Positions 16,534 through 24,218 of a stretch of DNA of 64,000 nucleotides are shown one piece after another; position 1 is the first letter of the stretch; every line of letters starts with the position of its first letter. The notes under the pieces are model-generated. The model saw only the letters and a list, made by a program, of their open reading frames with translations. It was not told where the DNA came from and did no database searches. The stretch is taken from positions 3,224,001-3,288,000 of the forward strand of contig NZ_CP026304.1 in NCBI RefSeq assembly GCF_003054555.1, in the 5' to 3' direction. Made by a program: the position numbers and the translations under genes. This stretch comes from Streptomyces lunaelactis (GTDB taxonomy: Bacteria > Actinomycetota > Actinomycetes > Streptomycetales > Streptomycetaceae).

Positions 16534-18227
16534 TAGAGCTGGTTCTCCCTGCCGTGCTCGCGGTACTCCGTGAGCAGCGCCGCCCTGTCGGCCCCGGTCA
16601 GCGGCCTGTAGCCGCTCCCGCCCGGCTCCGCCCACCACACCTCGTCCGCACCGAAGCCCTCATGGAAGGCCGCGCCCCCGCCGAAGCCTTCCCTCCGCAG
16701 CGCCACCCGGTGGATCTTGTTCGTCGCGGTCACCGGCAGCTGCCGCAGCACCCGCACGAAACGCGGCGCCATCTTCGTACCCAAGTCCGCCTGGGCCGCC
16801 AGGAATTCGCTGAAACCGGCCGCGTCGAACGCGGACACGCCCTCGCGCAGCGCGAGCGCCGCCATCACCTGGTCGCCCGCCACCGGGTCCGGCACCGCGT
16901 ATACCGCGACGCCCGCCGCGTCAGGCCACCGGGCCAGGATGTTCTCGATCATCGCGGCGGCGAGGTTCTCGCTGTCGACCCGCAGCCGGTCGTCGCCGCG
17001 GCCGGCGAAGTACAGGAAACCCTCCGCGTCACGGAAGAACAGGTCGCCCGTCCAGTACCAGCCGCCCCTGGTCCTGGCCGCGTCGGCGGCGGGGTGGCGC
17101 CAGTAGCCCTCGAAGGGACTGCGGCCGCGGTTCACCAACTCCCCTATCGCCTCTGCCCCGTTGACCAGCCGCCCGCCCGGGTCCAGCACCGCCGGTGCCC
17201 GTTCTTCGCCCGTGCCGGGGTCGACCACCGCCAGGTCGTCGCCGGGGCCCGCCCGGCCGATCGCGCCGGCCGGGGTGCCGGGGGTTCGCTGGATCGCCGC
17301 GCCGCCCTCCGACGAGCCGTAGCCCTCCACCAGCCGCGTCCCGAAGCGCGCCTCGAAGCGGGCCGCGTCGACGGCGCCCGCCTCGGTGCCGAAGCCGAGC
17401 CGCAGGCAGTGCGAACGGTCGTCGTGACGTTCGGGCGTGGCCAGCAGGTACTGCACCGCACGCCCCACATACGTGAAGTACGTCGCGCGATAAGTCCGTA
17501 CGTCGTCGAGGAAGCCGGACGCCGAGAAGCGGCGGCTCAGCGCGACCCCCGCCCCGCCCGCGAGCGCCGGTGCCCAGTCCGCGATCACGGCGTTGCCGTG
17601 GAACATCGGCATACAGATGTAGTGGACGTCGTCCTCACGCACGCCGAAGTGCTTCACCAGCGACGCGCCCGCCGCCGCCAGCCGCCCCTGGGAGCAGATC
17701 GCGGCCTTGGGCGCGCCCGTCGACCCGGAGGTGAAGTAGAGCAGCAGCCGGCTGCCGGGCCCGACGGGACCGAGCGTGGCCTCCCCGGGTTCGGCGGCGG
17801 CGTACGGGGCGAGCAGCTCGGCGTACGCGTCGGTGTCGGTCACCAGCACCCGTACCCCCGGCAGGTCGAGCCCGTCGAGGAGGGGAAGGTGGGCGCGTTC
17901 GGTGACCAGCACCCGGCAGTCGGTGTGCAGGATGTCGCGGGCCAGTTCGGGCCCGCGACGGGTCGGGTTGATGCCCGCCACGGCGGCCCCGGCGAGGGCC
18001 GCCGCACTGAGCCACAGGGGAAACTCCGGGGCGTTGTCGAGCAGCACCCCGAAGTGTGGCTCGGCTCCGCGCGGCACAAGGTCCACGAGGAGCGCGGCGC
18101 GTGCGGCGGCGCCCGCGGCGACCTGGTGGTGGCTGAGCGCGAGACCGTGGTCTCTCAGCCCCACCCGGTGGTCGCCCCACTGGCGCTGTACGAGCTCCGC
18201 GACGGTGCCTGCATCCGCGTTCCTCAT
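16533..18227 (-). CDS. Acyl-CoA synthetase / AMP-dependent ligase
   Basis: A 564-residue adenylating enzyme of the fatty acyl-CoA synthetase (FadD/VLACS-like) type. It has the P-loop YFTSGSTGAPKA (about residue 165), the adenine-binding VEGYGSSEGG, YWTGDLFFRDAEGFLYF with the conserved Asp, GRGDDRLRVDSENLAA in the hinge region and the C-terminal catalytic Lys in TATNKIHRVALR. It would activate a fatty or other carboxylic acid to its CoA thioester in the cytoplasm. It starts 26 bp after the LPMO gene on the same strand with a weak ribosome site, so read-through from that DasR-type promoter is possible, although the functions are not obviously linked. Confidence 0.87.
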   Translation of the reverse strand: MRNADAGTVAELVQRQWGDHRVGLRDHGLALSHHQVAAGAAARAALLVDLVPRGAEPHFGVLLDNAPEFPLWLSAAALAGAAVAGINPTRRGPELARDILHTDCRVLVTERAHLPLLDGLDLPGVRVLVTDTDAYAELLAPYAAAEPGEATLGPVGPGSRLLLYFTSGSTGAPKAAICSQGRLAAAGASLVKHFGVREDDVHYICMPMFHGNAVIADWAPALAGGAGVALSRRFSASGFLDDVRTYRATYFTYVGRAVQYLLATPERHDDRSHCLRLGFGTEAGAVDAARFEARFGTRLVEGYGSSEGGAAIQRTPGTPAGAIGRAGPGDDLAVVDPGTGEERAPAVLDPGGRLVNGAEAIGELVNRGRSPFEGYWRHPAADAARTRGGWYWTGDLFFRDAEGFLYFAGRGDDRLRVDSENLAAAMIENILARWPDAAGVAVYAVPDPVAGDQVMAALALREGVSAFDAAGFSEFLAAQADLGTKMAPRFVRVLRQLPVTATNKIHRVALRREGFGGGAAFHEGFGADEVWWAEPGGSGYRPLTGADRAALLTEYREHGRENQL

Positions 18228-18253
18228 GACGCCGCACGGTAACTGACTACCTG

Positions 18254-18841
18254 TCAGAACTGAACGTCCGAGCAGGCATAGAAGGCATTGCCGGTGTCGT
18301 GCACGGTCCATACGGCCAGAATCAGATGCCGGCCCGAGCGCGACGGGAGATTGCCGGAGTGGGAGAGGGTCTCCGGCGGCTGGTTGCCGCCGTACGGAAC
18401 GGTCAGGAACGGCTGCGAGTCGAGCGCCGCCCTGGTCAGCGGCTGGTTGGAGTTCCAGCCGCTCTTGGTGATGAAGTACTTGAAGTCGGTTGTCCGGTGC
18501 CGGGCCGTGAACCGCCACGAGAAGGTGTAGTTCTGACCCGATGAGACCTTGGTGGTGGGCCATGCCCCGCCGCGCGGATCATCGAGCTGCGCGAACTGGC
18601 CGAGCCCGCCCGCGCAGATCTTTCCGTCCGCGGGACCGGCTCCCGGGAACCCCTTGGGGCCCTCGACGCTCTGCGGTTCCCACTGGATGGGGCCGCAGTT
18701 GGTGACTGTTCCGTTGGCACAGAGCTTCTGGCGGCTGATGGGGGATTCGGTGTAGCCGTGGCTGCTGGCGCTGCCGGTGGCGAGCATGGTGGTGCCCGCC
18801 ACGGCGAGGCCGACCAGGGCCGCACCTATCTTTTTGCGCAT
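18254..18841 (-). CDS. AA10 lytic polysaccharide monooxygenase (chitin-binding protein)
   Basis: A 195-residue secreted copper enzyme of family AA10, single-domain length. The signal peptide (MRKKIGAALVGLAVAGTTML) ends at GSASS, leaving HGYTESPISRQ, so the mature N-terminal His is the first histidine-brace residue. The second His is in FTARHRTTDFKYF (about residue 125), and the conserved aromatic near the copper is in TGNAFYACSDVQF. It oxidatively cleaves crystalline chitin or cellulose. DasR-like sites upstream favour chitin. Cysteines suggest two disulfides. Confidence 0.93.
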   Translation of the reverse strand: MRKKIGAALVGLAVAGTTMLATGSASSHGYTESPISRQKLCANGTVTNCGPIQWEPQSVEGPKGFPGAGPADGKICAGGLGQFAQLDDPRGGAWPTTKVSSGQNYTFSWRFTARHRTTDFKYFITKSGWNSNQPLTRAALDSQPFLTVPYGGNQPPETLSHSGNLPSRSGRHLILAVWTVHDTGNAFYACSDVQF

Positions 18842-18906
18842 GCTTCGCTCCAGGAGAACGTGGGGGTGTTCTGTGAGCCGTGCTGCACGCGTGCGGTGGT
18901 GCGCAT

Positions 18907-18962
18907 TGCGGTCTAGACCAAGTCCCAGGGTATTAACGGAACTTGAACATGTCCAGACCAAT
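18907..18962. promoter_or_regulatory. Two DasR-like operators upstream of the LPMO gene
   Basis: TGCGGTCTAGACCAAG (18907-18922) carries the perfect palindromic core GGTCTAGACC. ACATGTCCAGACCAAT (18947-18962) matches the DasR consensus at 12 of 16 positions. They lie about 66-81 and 106-121 bp before the LPMO start codon. The second just reaches the stop codon of the upstream SPFH gene. Confidence 0.8.
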
Positions 18963-20119
18963 CACGTACCTTCCACGGCCCCGGAGCGCCCGGTGCAGAA
19001 CGCGACCGTGAGGTCCTTCACCAGAGTCTTGCGCTCGCAGTCGTCGAGCTCCACGAGTCCGCGCGCGGTCAGCCGGTTCACCGTGTCGTCCACCGCGTCC
19101 ACCACCGAGGCCAGCACGCTGTCCCGGTGCTTGGCGTCGATCGCCGCGATCCGCCGGCGCTGCATCGCAGCCGCCACCTCCGGTGCGTACTCGATCCCCG
19201 TCGGCTGCGCCGAGAAGACCTCGATCCCCACCGGCGCGCACTCGGCGGACAGCATCCGTGTCAGCGCGTCGCCGACCGCCTCCGCGTTGCGCAGCGTCGG
19301 GGCGTCCTCGTGGAACGCGTCGGCCGGCAGCTGCGAGAGCACCCGGGCCATCGCCGCCTCGACCTGCTCGCTCAGATAGCCCTCGTGGTCCTCGACGCCG
19401 AGCGCCGCCCGCGCCGTGTCCTTGACCCGCCACACCACCAGCACCACGACGCGCAGCGCGGTGCCGTCCGCGTCGACCGCCGGCATCGGGTCGCTGCGCC
19501 AGTGCCGCAGCCGTACGTCGACCCGGCAGCGCAGCACCAGCGGGCTCACCCACACCAGACCCGTACGCCGCACACTCCCCCGGTAGTCGCCGAAGAGCAT
19601 CAGCACCCACGCGTATCCGACGCGCCCGCGCCCGAGCCCGCCGAAGGCGAAGAGCGCCAGGATCACGCCCAGCGCGAGCAGACACCACAGCCCGATCCCG
19701 ATGCCGTAGAAAGGATGCGAGGTCAGCCCGAGCAGCTTCGTCACCCCGCCCGGCACCGCCCCGGCCCCCCACAGCACCATGCCGATCCCGGCGAGCGAGA
19801 ACATCCCCGCGACAACCCCGGTCCAGCCGGGCAGCGCCTGCGCGGCCCGCTCGGCCAGGTCGGGGTCGACGGGCGGCGCGGGCCGGAGCGACGGGGCGAC
19901 GGGCCGCGGGGCGGCCGCCCGGCGCCCGATCCTCGGCTGCTCGCCGGTGCCCTGCCGCCGCCCGACGACGCCCGGCCGCAGGGCAACAGGCTGGGTGTCG
20001 TCGTCACGGAAGAGGAGATGCACCGGGATCTCGGTGGTCGCCTCCTGGGCGATGACGGGATTGCGGCGGGTGCTGTCGGGGGGCACGGTGCCGTCGGGCT
20101 CCGAGGTCGTGGTGTTCAT
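18962..20119 (-). CDS. SPFH/Band 7 domain membrane protein
   Basis: A 385-residue protein. It has a proline-rich cytoplasmic N-terminus (1-95), two hydrophobic helices (about 101-125 and 138-165), then an SPFH/prohibitin domain: GYAWVLMLFGDYRGSVRRTG, VWVSPLVLRCRVDVRLRHW and VVLVVWRVKDTARAALGV. A helical tail follows with AAAMQRRRIAAIDAKHRDSV. Such proteins scaffold membrane microdomains. The ATG has GGAGGTGG upstream. It is downstream of the cell-wall hydrolase gene in the same direction, separated by a terminator, so it is probably an independent unit. Confidence 0.87.
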   Translation of the reverse strand: MNTTTSEPDGTVPPDSTRRNPVIAQEATTEIPVHLLFRDDDTQPVALRPGVVGRRQGTGEQPRIGRRAAAPRPVAPSLRPAPPVDPDLAERAAQALPGWTGVVAGMFSLAGIGMVLWGAGAVPGGVTKLLGLTSHPFYGIGIGLWCLLALGVILALFAFGGLGRGRVGYAWVLMLFGDYRGSVRRTGLVWVSPLVLRCRVDVRLRHWRSDPMPAVDADGTALRVVVLVVWRVKDTARAALGVEDHEGYLSEQVEAAMARVLSQLPADAFHEDAPTLRNAEAVGDALTRMLSAECAPVGIEVFSAQPTGIEYAPEVAAAMQRRRIAAIDAKHRDSVLASVVDAVDDTVNRLTARGLVELDDCERKTLVKDLTVAFCTGRSGAVEGT

Positions 20120-20182
20120 AGCTGCCACCTCCGAGGTTCGTGCTGCCGTCGTTCTGGTTACGGCCTTCGGCCGTGTCATCAA

Positions 20183-20218
20183 TCGCCTGACGGGCTGAAC
20201 AGCCGGTCCCTCAGGCGA
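20183..20218. terminator. Terminator of the cell-wall hydrolase gene
   Basis: TCGCCTGA / TCAGGCGA pair around an inner GGCTG-AA-CAGCC stem. The right arm contains the stop codon of the leftward gene beginning at 21590. Confidence 0.75.
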
Positions 20219-21590
20219 AGAGCCGGCGCCATGTCTCAGGGCCCGGGAAGCCGTCCGCCGCGGCGCCGCGCCAGCCCTGCGCGCGCTGGAAGGCCTCGAG
20301 ACCTCGCCGGTCCGCCTCGCCCCAGCGCGGTCCCGGTCCCGATGTGTACTGCTTGCCGAAGCCGCGCTTCACGAGCTGCCGGCCGAGCTGGGTGACGTAC
20401 GCGTTGGACTGGCCGGGGCGGAAGTAGCCGCGACCCGGGTACTTGGGCGCCACAGCGCTCGTACCGCCGGGCCCACCGGCACCCGCGCCCGCACCTGCCC
20501 CCGCGCCCGGGATGTCCTTGCCCTGCCCGGTGACCAGCAGCCGCCAGGTCGCCGGGCCCGGCATCCCGTCCGCGTCCGTGCCCCGCCAGCCCTGCGCGAG
20601 CTGGAACGCCCGGGTGGCACGTCGGTCCGCCTCGCCCCAGCGCGGTCCCGGCCCCTGCGTGTAGAAGCGCTTGCCGCCGCGCGCGACCAGCAGCTCGCCG
20701 AGGCGGGTGACGTACTCGTTGTCGGCCCCGGGGCCGAACGCCGTCCCGCCCGGATAGACGTCGACGGACGCCGATGCGGTCGCGGTCGCCCCGGTGATGC
20801 CGTTGTAGCGGTAGGGCAGGTACTTGCCGGAGTTGGTCCAGTACGCCATGGGCGTGGCCTGATGGCGGGTGTACGGCTTCGTCTGCTCGTACGCCATGTA
20901 GTAGCTGTGCGTGTAGTCCGTCCAGCCGCCGAAGAGCACGACGTGCGAGCCATTGGTCGGGTCGGCCAGGTTGTGGAAGAGCAGCATGTCGCCCGGCTGC
21001 AGCTCCTCGCGGGTGATCCGCGTGCCGTACGCCGCCAGGCTGCCGGTCCACTCGTTGCCCGCCAGGTTCCACGCCATCGAGACGAAGCCGGAGCAGTCCT
21101 GGCGGTACCCGTCGGACCAGTACTTCTCCATGCTGTACGGGACGCGCGCGCTGACCCACTTCTTCGCGCGGTTGATGATCTCGGCCCGGGTCGTCCTGCT
21201 CAGCGGCGCGGAGGCCGCGGCGGGCTTGCCCGATGGTCCGTGCAGCGGCCCCTCGCGGCCCTGCTCGGTCGTCGGCTCCGGGTCGGCGGCCCGGCGGTGA
21301 GCGGCGGCCGCACCGCCACCCGCACCCGCACCCGCACCGGCACCGGCACCGGCCGCAATCGCACCGGCCTCGTGCGGGCGCGCGGTACCCGCCGGGAGAC
21401 CTGCGGCGGCCGCCGCCCCCGCTCCCGCACTGCCGAGCACCATGCCCGCCGCCGTGAACACGACCAGCGCCCGCCGGATGCCGCGCCCGGCCGGGTGCCC
21501 GCCGGCCGCGAGGACGCGGCGCTGCTGGGCGCAGCCCGCGCAGTCGCAGTCGGCGGCGGGCTCGTACTCCTGGAACACCGGCACGGTCAT
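20211..21590 (-). CDS. Secreted cell-wall hydrolase-like protein with two peptidoglycan-binding repeats
   Basis: A 459-residue protein. The N-terminal cytoplasmic Cys-rich segment (DCDCAGCAQQRR) precedes a membrane/signal helix and an Ala/Gly-rich linker. An NlpC/P60-like amidase domain follows (about 130-260) with Cys in YRQDCSGFVSMAWN, His in NGSHVVLFGGW and LQPGDMLLFHN. Two peptidoglycan-binding modules (about 285-355 and 390-459) share GPGPRWGEADRR and AQGWRG, separated by a second Ala/Gly linker. It probably cleaves or remodels the wall outside the membrane. Enzyme type (endopeptidase or amidase) is uncertain. Confidence 0.82.
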   Translation of the reverse strand: MTVPVFQEYEPAADCDCAGCAQQRRVLAAGGHPAGRGIRRALVVFTAAGMVLGSAGAGAAAAAGLPAGTARPHEAGAIAAGAGAGAGAGAGGGAAAAHRRAADPEPTTEQGREGPLHGPSGKPAAASAPLSRTTRAEIINRAKKWVSARVPYSMEKYWSDGYRQDCSGFVSMAWNLAGNEWTGSLAAYGTRITREELQPGDMLLFHNLADPTNGSHVVLFGGWTDYTHSYYMAYEQTKPYTRHQATPMAYWTNSGKYLPYRYNGITGATATASASVDVYPGGTAFGPGADNEYVTRLGELLVARGGKRFYTQGPGPRWGEADRRATRAFQLAQGWRGTDADGMPGPATWRLLVTGQGKDIPGAGAGAGAGAGGPGGTSAVAPKYPGRGYFRPGQSNAYVTQLGRQLVKRGFGKQYTSGPGPRWGEADRRGLEAFQRAQGWRGAAADGFPGPETWRRLFA

Positions 21591-21775
21591 ACGTAGCCCT
21601 CCGCACTCATCAAGATCTTTTGACTCTGTCGGTGCGGGCGTCAGCCGCTCAAGCTGTCCCGCCTCATCGCATTTTGACGGACTAAAGGTAAAAAACGACC
21701 ATCCGACAGGCCGGAACGATCAGAGAATGGTCTGGAGCACCTCGGACCGTCGGGTAAAGTTCTCCAGGTCAACAG

Positions 21776-21849
21776 GCGCCGCTAGCTCAGTTGGTTAGAG
21801 CAGCTGACTCTTAATCAGCGGGTCCGGGGTTCGAGTCCCTGGCGGCGCA
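21776..21849 (+). tRNA. tRNA-Lys (anticodon CTT), second identical copy
   Basis: The sequence is identical over all 74 nt to the tRNA at 10549-10622, and the identity continues a few bases on each side (CAGG before, C after). The anticodon is CTT and CCA is not encoded. It lies in the same orientation about 11.2 kb from the first copy. Confidence 0.97.
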
Positions 21850-21857
21850 CGCAGAGT

Positions 21858-21890
21858 CGAAGCCCCCTCACCACGCGTAAGGGGGCTTCG
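21858..21890. terminator. Terminator after tRNA-Lys 2
   Basis: An 11-bp stem CGAAGCCCCCT / AGGGGGCTTCG, 8 bp after the tRNA. Confidence 0.9.
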
Positions 21891-22295
21891 GTCGTGCTTG
21901 CGGCCCTTTTCGGCCGCCTTACGCCTCCGCACACCTCCCCCGCAAGGGCTCCTCAATTCGCACATACTGCCGACTAACGGCCCGTTTCACCCTTGCGGTC
22001 GCGGCTGGGGTCGTAGACCCTTTCCTGGAGCCAATGCCCCCAATGGAGTATCCATTTCGCACAGTTGGGGACAGTTGGAGGGGATACCCCCGCCTCGGGG
22101 AGCGGGATGGGGGGCCTCCTTCACGGACCGAACAGGCTGCGGGCATGATGCAACCGAATGGTGGCTATTTTGTGTCTGTAGAGGCGGTGGCTCGCCACTG
22201 ATGCGTCCTGGGTTGCTGGTCGAGGGGGATCCGCGGCCGGGACGAACCGACCGACCACATCACACGCAGCCAGTTTGCGTGCGGGGGGATGACCC
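21891..22295 (+). promoter_or_regulatory. Long upstream region of cslA-glxA
   Basis: About 400 bp without a gene. Notable are a 13-bp palindrome GGGTC-GTA-GACCC (22008-22020), a direct repeat ACAGTTGGGG/ACAGTTGGAG near 22065-22085, and GTATCC...GGATAC flanking it. These are candidate operators for the developmental control expected of this operon. No start site can be fixed by eye. The last bases, GGGGGGATGACCC, include the cslA ribosome site. Confidence 0.45.
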
Positions 22296-24218
22296 ATGAC
22301 GTCGACGCCAGACGGCGCCCGGCAGCACAACGACCCTTCCCTGACGACTCAGCTCCGGATACCGGCGCACGTGCGCACCGGCGGGCACCAGCAGCGCGTC
22401 AAGAAGGCGCCGCCGCGTTACGACTACGAGCATTACAGCCGACTCGCCGGCCCCCTCACCAAGCCCGACCCGACCAAGCCGTACACCGTGCAGTACCGCT
22501 CGCTGCTCTCGCAGGAGCCGCACCGCATCCGGGCCGCCCTGCTGCTCGGCGCCGCGCCCCTGGTGTCCCTCGGTCTCTTCGCCTGGCTGATGCAGCCTCA
22601 GCACTGGACCGAGCGCGACCCGAACCTCAACAACCGGACACTGCTGATCCTCGACATCGTCATGCTCGTCTCGATCGGTCTGATCGAGCTCTTCCGCACG
22701 ATGAACGTCCTGTCGAACGCGCACGCCACGCTCGTGGCCCGGGATCCCGTCCCCGTCGTGCCCGAGACCGGCACCAAGGTCGCCTTCCTCACCTCCTTCG
22801 TACCGGGCAAGGAGCCCCTGGAGATGGTGACGAAGACGCTCGAGGCGGCCGTGCGGATCCGGCACCGCGGGCTGATGCACGTCTGGCTGCTCGACGAGGG
22901 CGACGACCCCGCCGTCAAGGAGGTGTGCGCGCGGCTCGGCGTCCACCACTTCTCCCGCAAGGGAGTCCCGCACTGGAACCAGGCCACGGGCGCGCACCGG
23001 GCGAAAACCAAGCACGGCAACTACAACGCCTGGCTCGAGGCGCACGGCGGCCGCTACGACTTCTTCGCCTCCGTCGACACCGATCATGTTCCACTGCCCA
23101 ACTACCTGGAGCGGATGCTCGGTTACTTCCGCGACCCGGACGTCGGCTTTGTCATCGGCCCGCAGGTGTACGGCAATTACGACACCTTCGTCACCAAGGC
23201 CGCCGAGTCGCAGCAGTTCCTCTTCCACGCCCTGATCCAGCGCGCGGGCAACCGCTACGGCGCGCCGATGTTCGTCGGCACGTCCAACGCCGTACGCATC
23301 AAGGCGCTCAAGCAGATCGGCGGTCTGTACGACTCGATCACCGAGGACATGGCGACCGGGTTCGAGATGCACCGCGCCAAGAACCCGGACACCGGCAACA
23401 AGTGGCGCTCGGTCTACACCCCCGACGTGCTGGCCGTCGGCGAGGGGCCGACCGCCTGGACCGACTTCTTCACCCAGCAGCTGCGCTGGTCCCGGGGCAC
23501 GTACGAGACGATCCTCAAGCAGTACTGGAAGGGCTTCTACTCACTGCCGGCCGGCAAGCTCTTCAACTACACGATGATGATCATCTTCTACCCGATGTCC
23601 GCCCTCAACTGGATTCTGGCGGCACTGAGTTGTGCCCTGTTCCTGGGCATGGGCGCATCGGGTGTGCAGATCGACGCGGCGATCTGGATGATGCTGTACG
23701 GCAATGCCTCGGCCCTCCAGATCGGCCTCTACATCTGGAACCGCCGCCACAATGTCTCGCCGCACGAGCCCGAGGGCTCCGGCGGACTCGCCGGCATGGT
23801 GATGTCCGCGCTCTCGGCGCCGATCTACGCACGCTCGCTGATGGACGCCGTACTGCGCCGCAAGAGCAGTTTCGTGGTGACCCCCAAGGGCGACTCGTCC
23901 AGCCCGGACACCCTCTTCGGCACCTTCCGGATCCACCTCTTCTTCGTTCTCGTCTTCGGCGGATCGCTGGGCTCCTCCTTCTACTTCGGGCATGACCACC
24001 CGGCGATGATCACCTGGGCCACGCTCGCCCTGCTGATCACGGCGGCGCCCATCTTCGTCTGGCGGCACGGCGTCCGCGCGGAGAAAAAGGTCAGCAGACG
24101 GCGACGGGGCGGGCGGCCGCCCGCGGGCACCCCGCCGGTCCATGTTCCGCAACAGCGGCCGCACCCGGCCGGCAACGAAGACACCATGCAGATAGCCCTT
24201 GGGGGACGTAAGACATGA
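22296..24218 (+). CDS. cslA: Cellulose synthase-like glycosyltransferase
   Basis: A 640-residue membrane GT2 enzyme that polymerises a beta-glucan at hyphal tips in Streptomyces. Two membrane helices (about 80-99 and 115-133) precede the cytoplasmic catalytic domain: Asp in WLLDEGDD (about 200), SVDTDH (DxD, 260-264), ITEDMATGFE (TED, 348-357) and QQLRW (394-398). Several more helices follow (about 430-600) and a basic, proline-rich tail. There is no PilZ domain. The ATG at 22296 has GGGGGGA upstream. Its stop overlaps the glxA start (ATGA), and the neighbouring oxidase and GH6 enzyme make the assignment secure. Confidence 0.95.
   Translation: MTSTPDGARQHNDPSLTTQLRIPAHVRTGGHQQRVKKAPPRYDYEHYSRLAGPLTKPDPTKPYTVQYRSLLSQEPHRIRAALLLGAAPLVSLGLFAWLMQPQHWTERDPNLNNRTLLILDIVMLVSIGLIELFRTMNVLSNAHATLVARDPVPVVPETGTKVAFLTSFVPGKEPLEMVTKTLEAAVRIRHRGLMHVWLLDEGDDPAVKEVCARLGVHHFSRKGVPHWNQATGAHRAKTKHGNYNAWLEAHGGRYDFFASVDTDHVPLPNYLERMLGYFRDPDVGFVIGPQVYGNYDTFVTKAAESQQFLFHALIQRAGNRYGAPMFVGTSNAVRIKALKQIGGLYDSITEDMATGFEMHRAKNPDTGNKWRSVYTPDVLAVGEGPTAWTDFFTQQLRWSRGTYETILKQYWKGFYSLPAGKLFNYTMMIIFYPMSALNWILAALSCALFLGMGASGVQIDAAIWMMLYGNASALQIGLYIWNRRHNVSPHEPEGSGGLAGMVMSALSAPIYARSLMDAVLRRKSSFVVTPKGDSSSPDTLFGTFRIHLFFVLVFGGSLGSSFYFGHDHPAMITWATLALLITAAPIFVWRHGVRAEKKVSRRRRGGRPPAGTPPVHVPQQRPHPAGNEDTMQIALGGRKT

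Noticed and set aside
16374..18242. Long rightward frame antisense to the acyl-CoA ligase
   Set aside because: No motif or ribosome site, composition of a GC shadow; the opposite strand has full AMP-ligase motifs.
20211..21590. Alternating Gly/Ala codon tracts as a DNA repeat of interest
   Set aside because: They encode flexible linkers between secreted domains and fit ordinary codon use.
21591..21775. c-di-AMP (ydaO-type) riboswitch before the wall hydrolase gene
   Set aside because: Such switches precede some streptomycete wall hydrolases, but the conserved segments of that RNA were not found here.
10549..21849. tRNA-Lys copies as attL/attR of an integrated element
   Set aside because: No integrase, excisionase, or plasmid or phage genes between them, and both copies are complete tRNAs; kept only as a recombination note.
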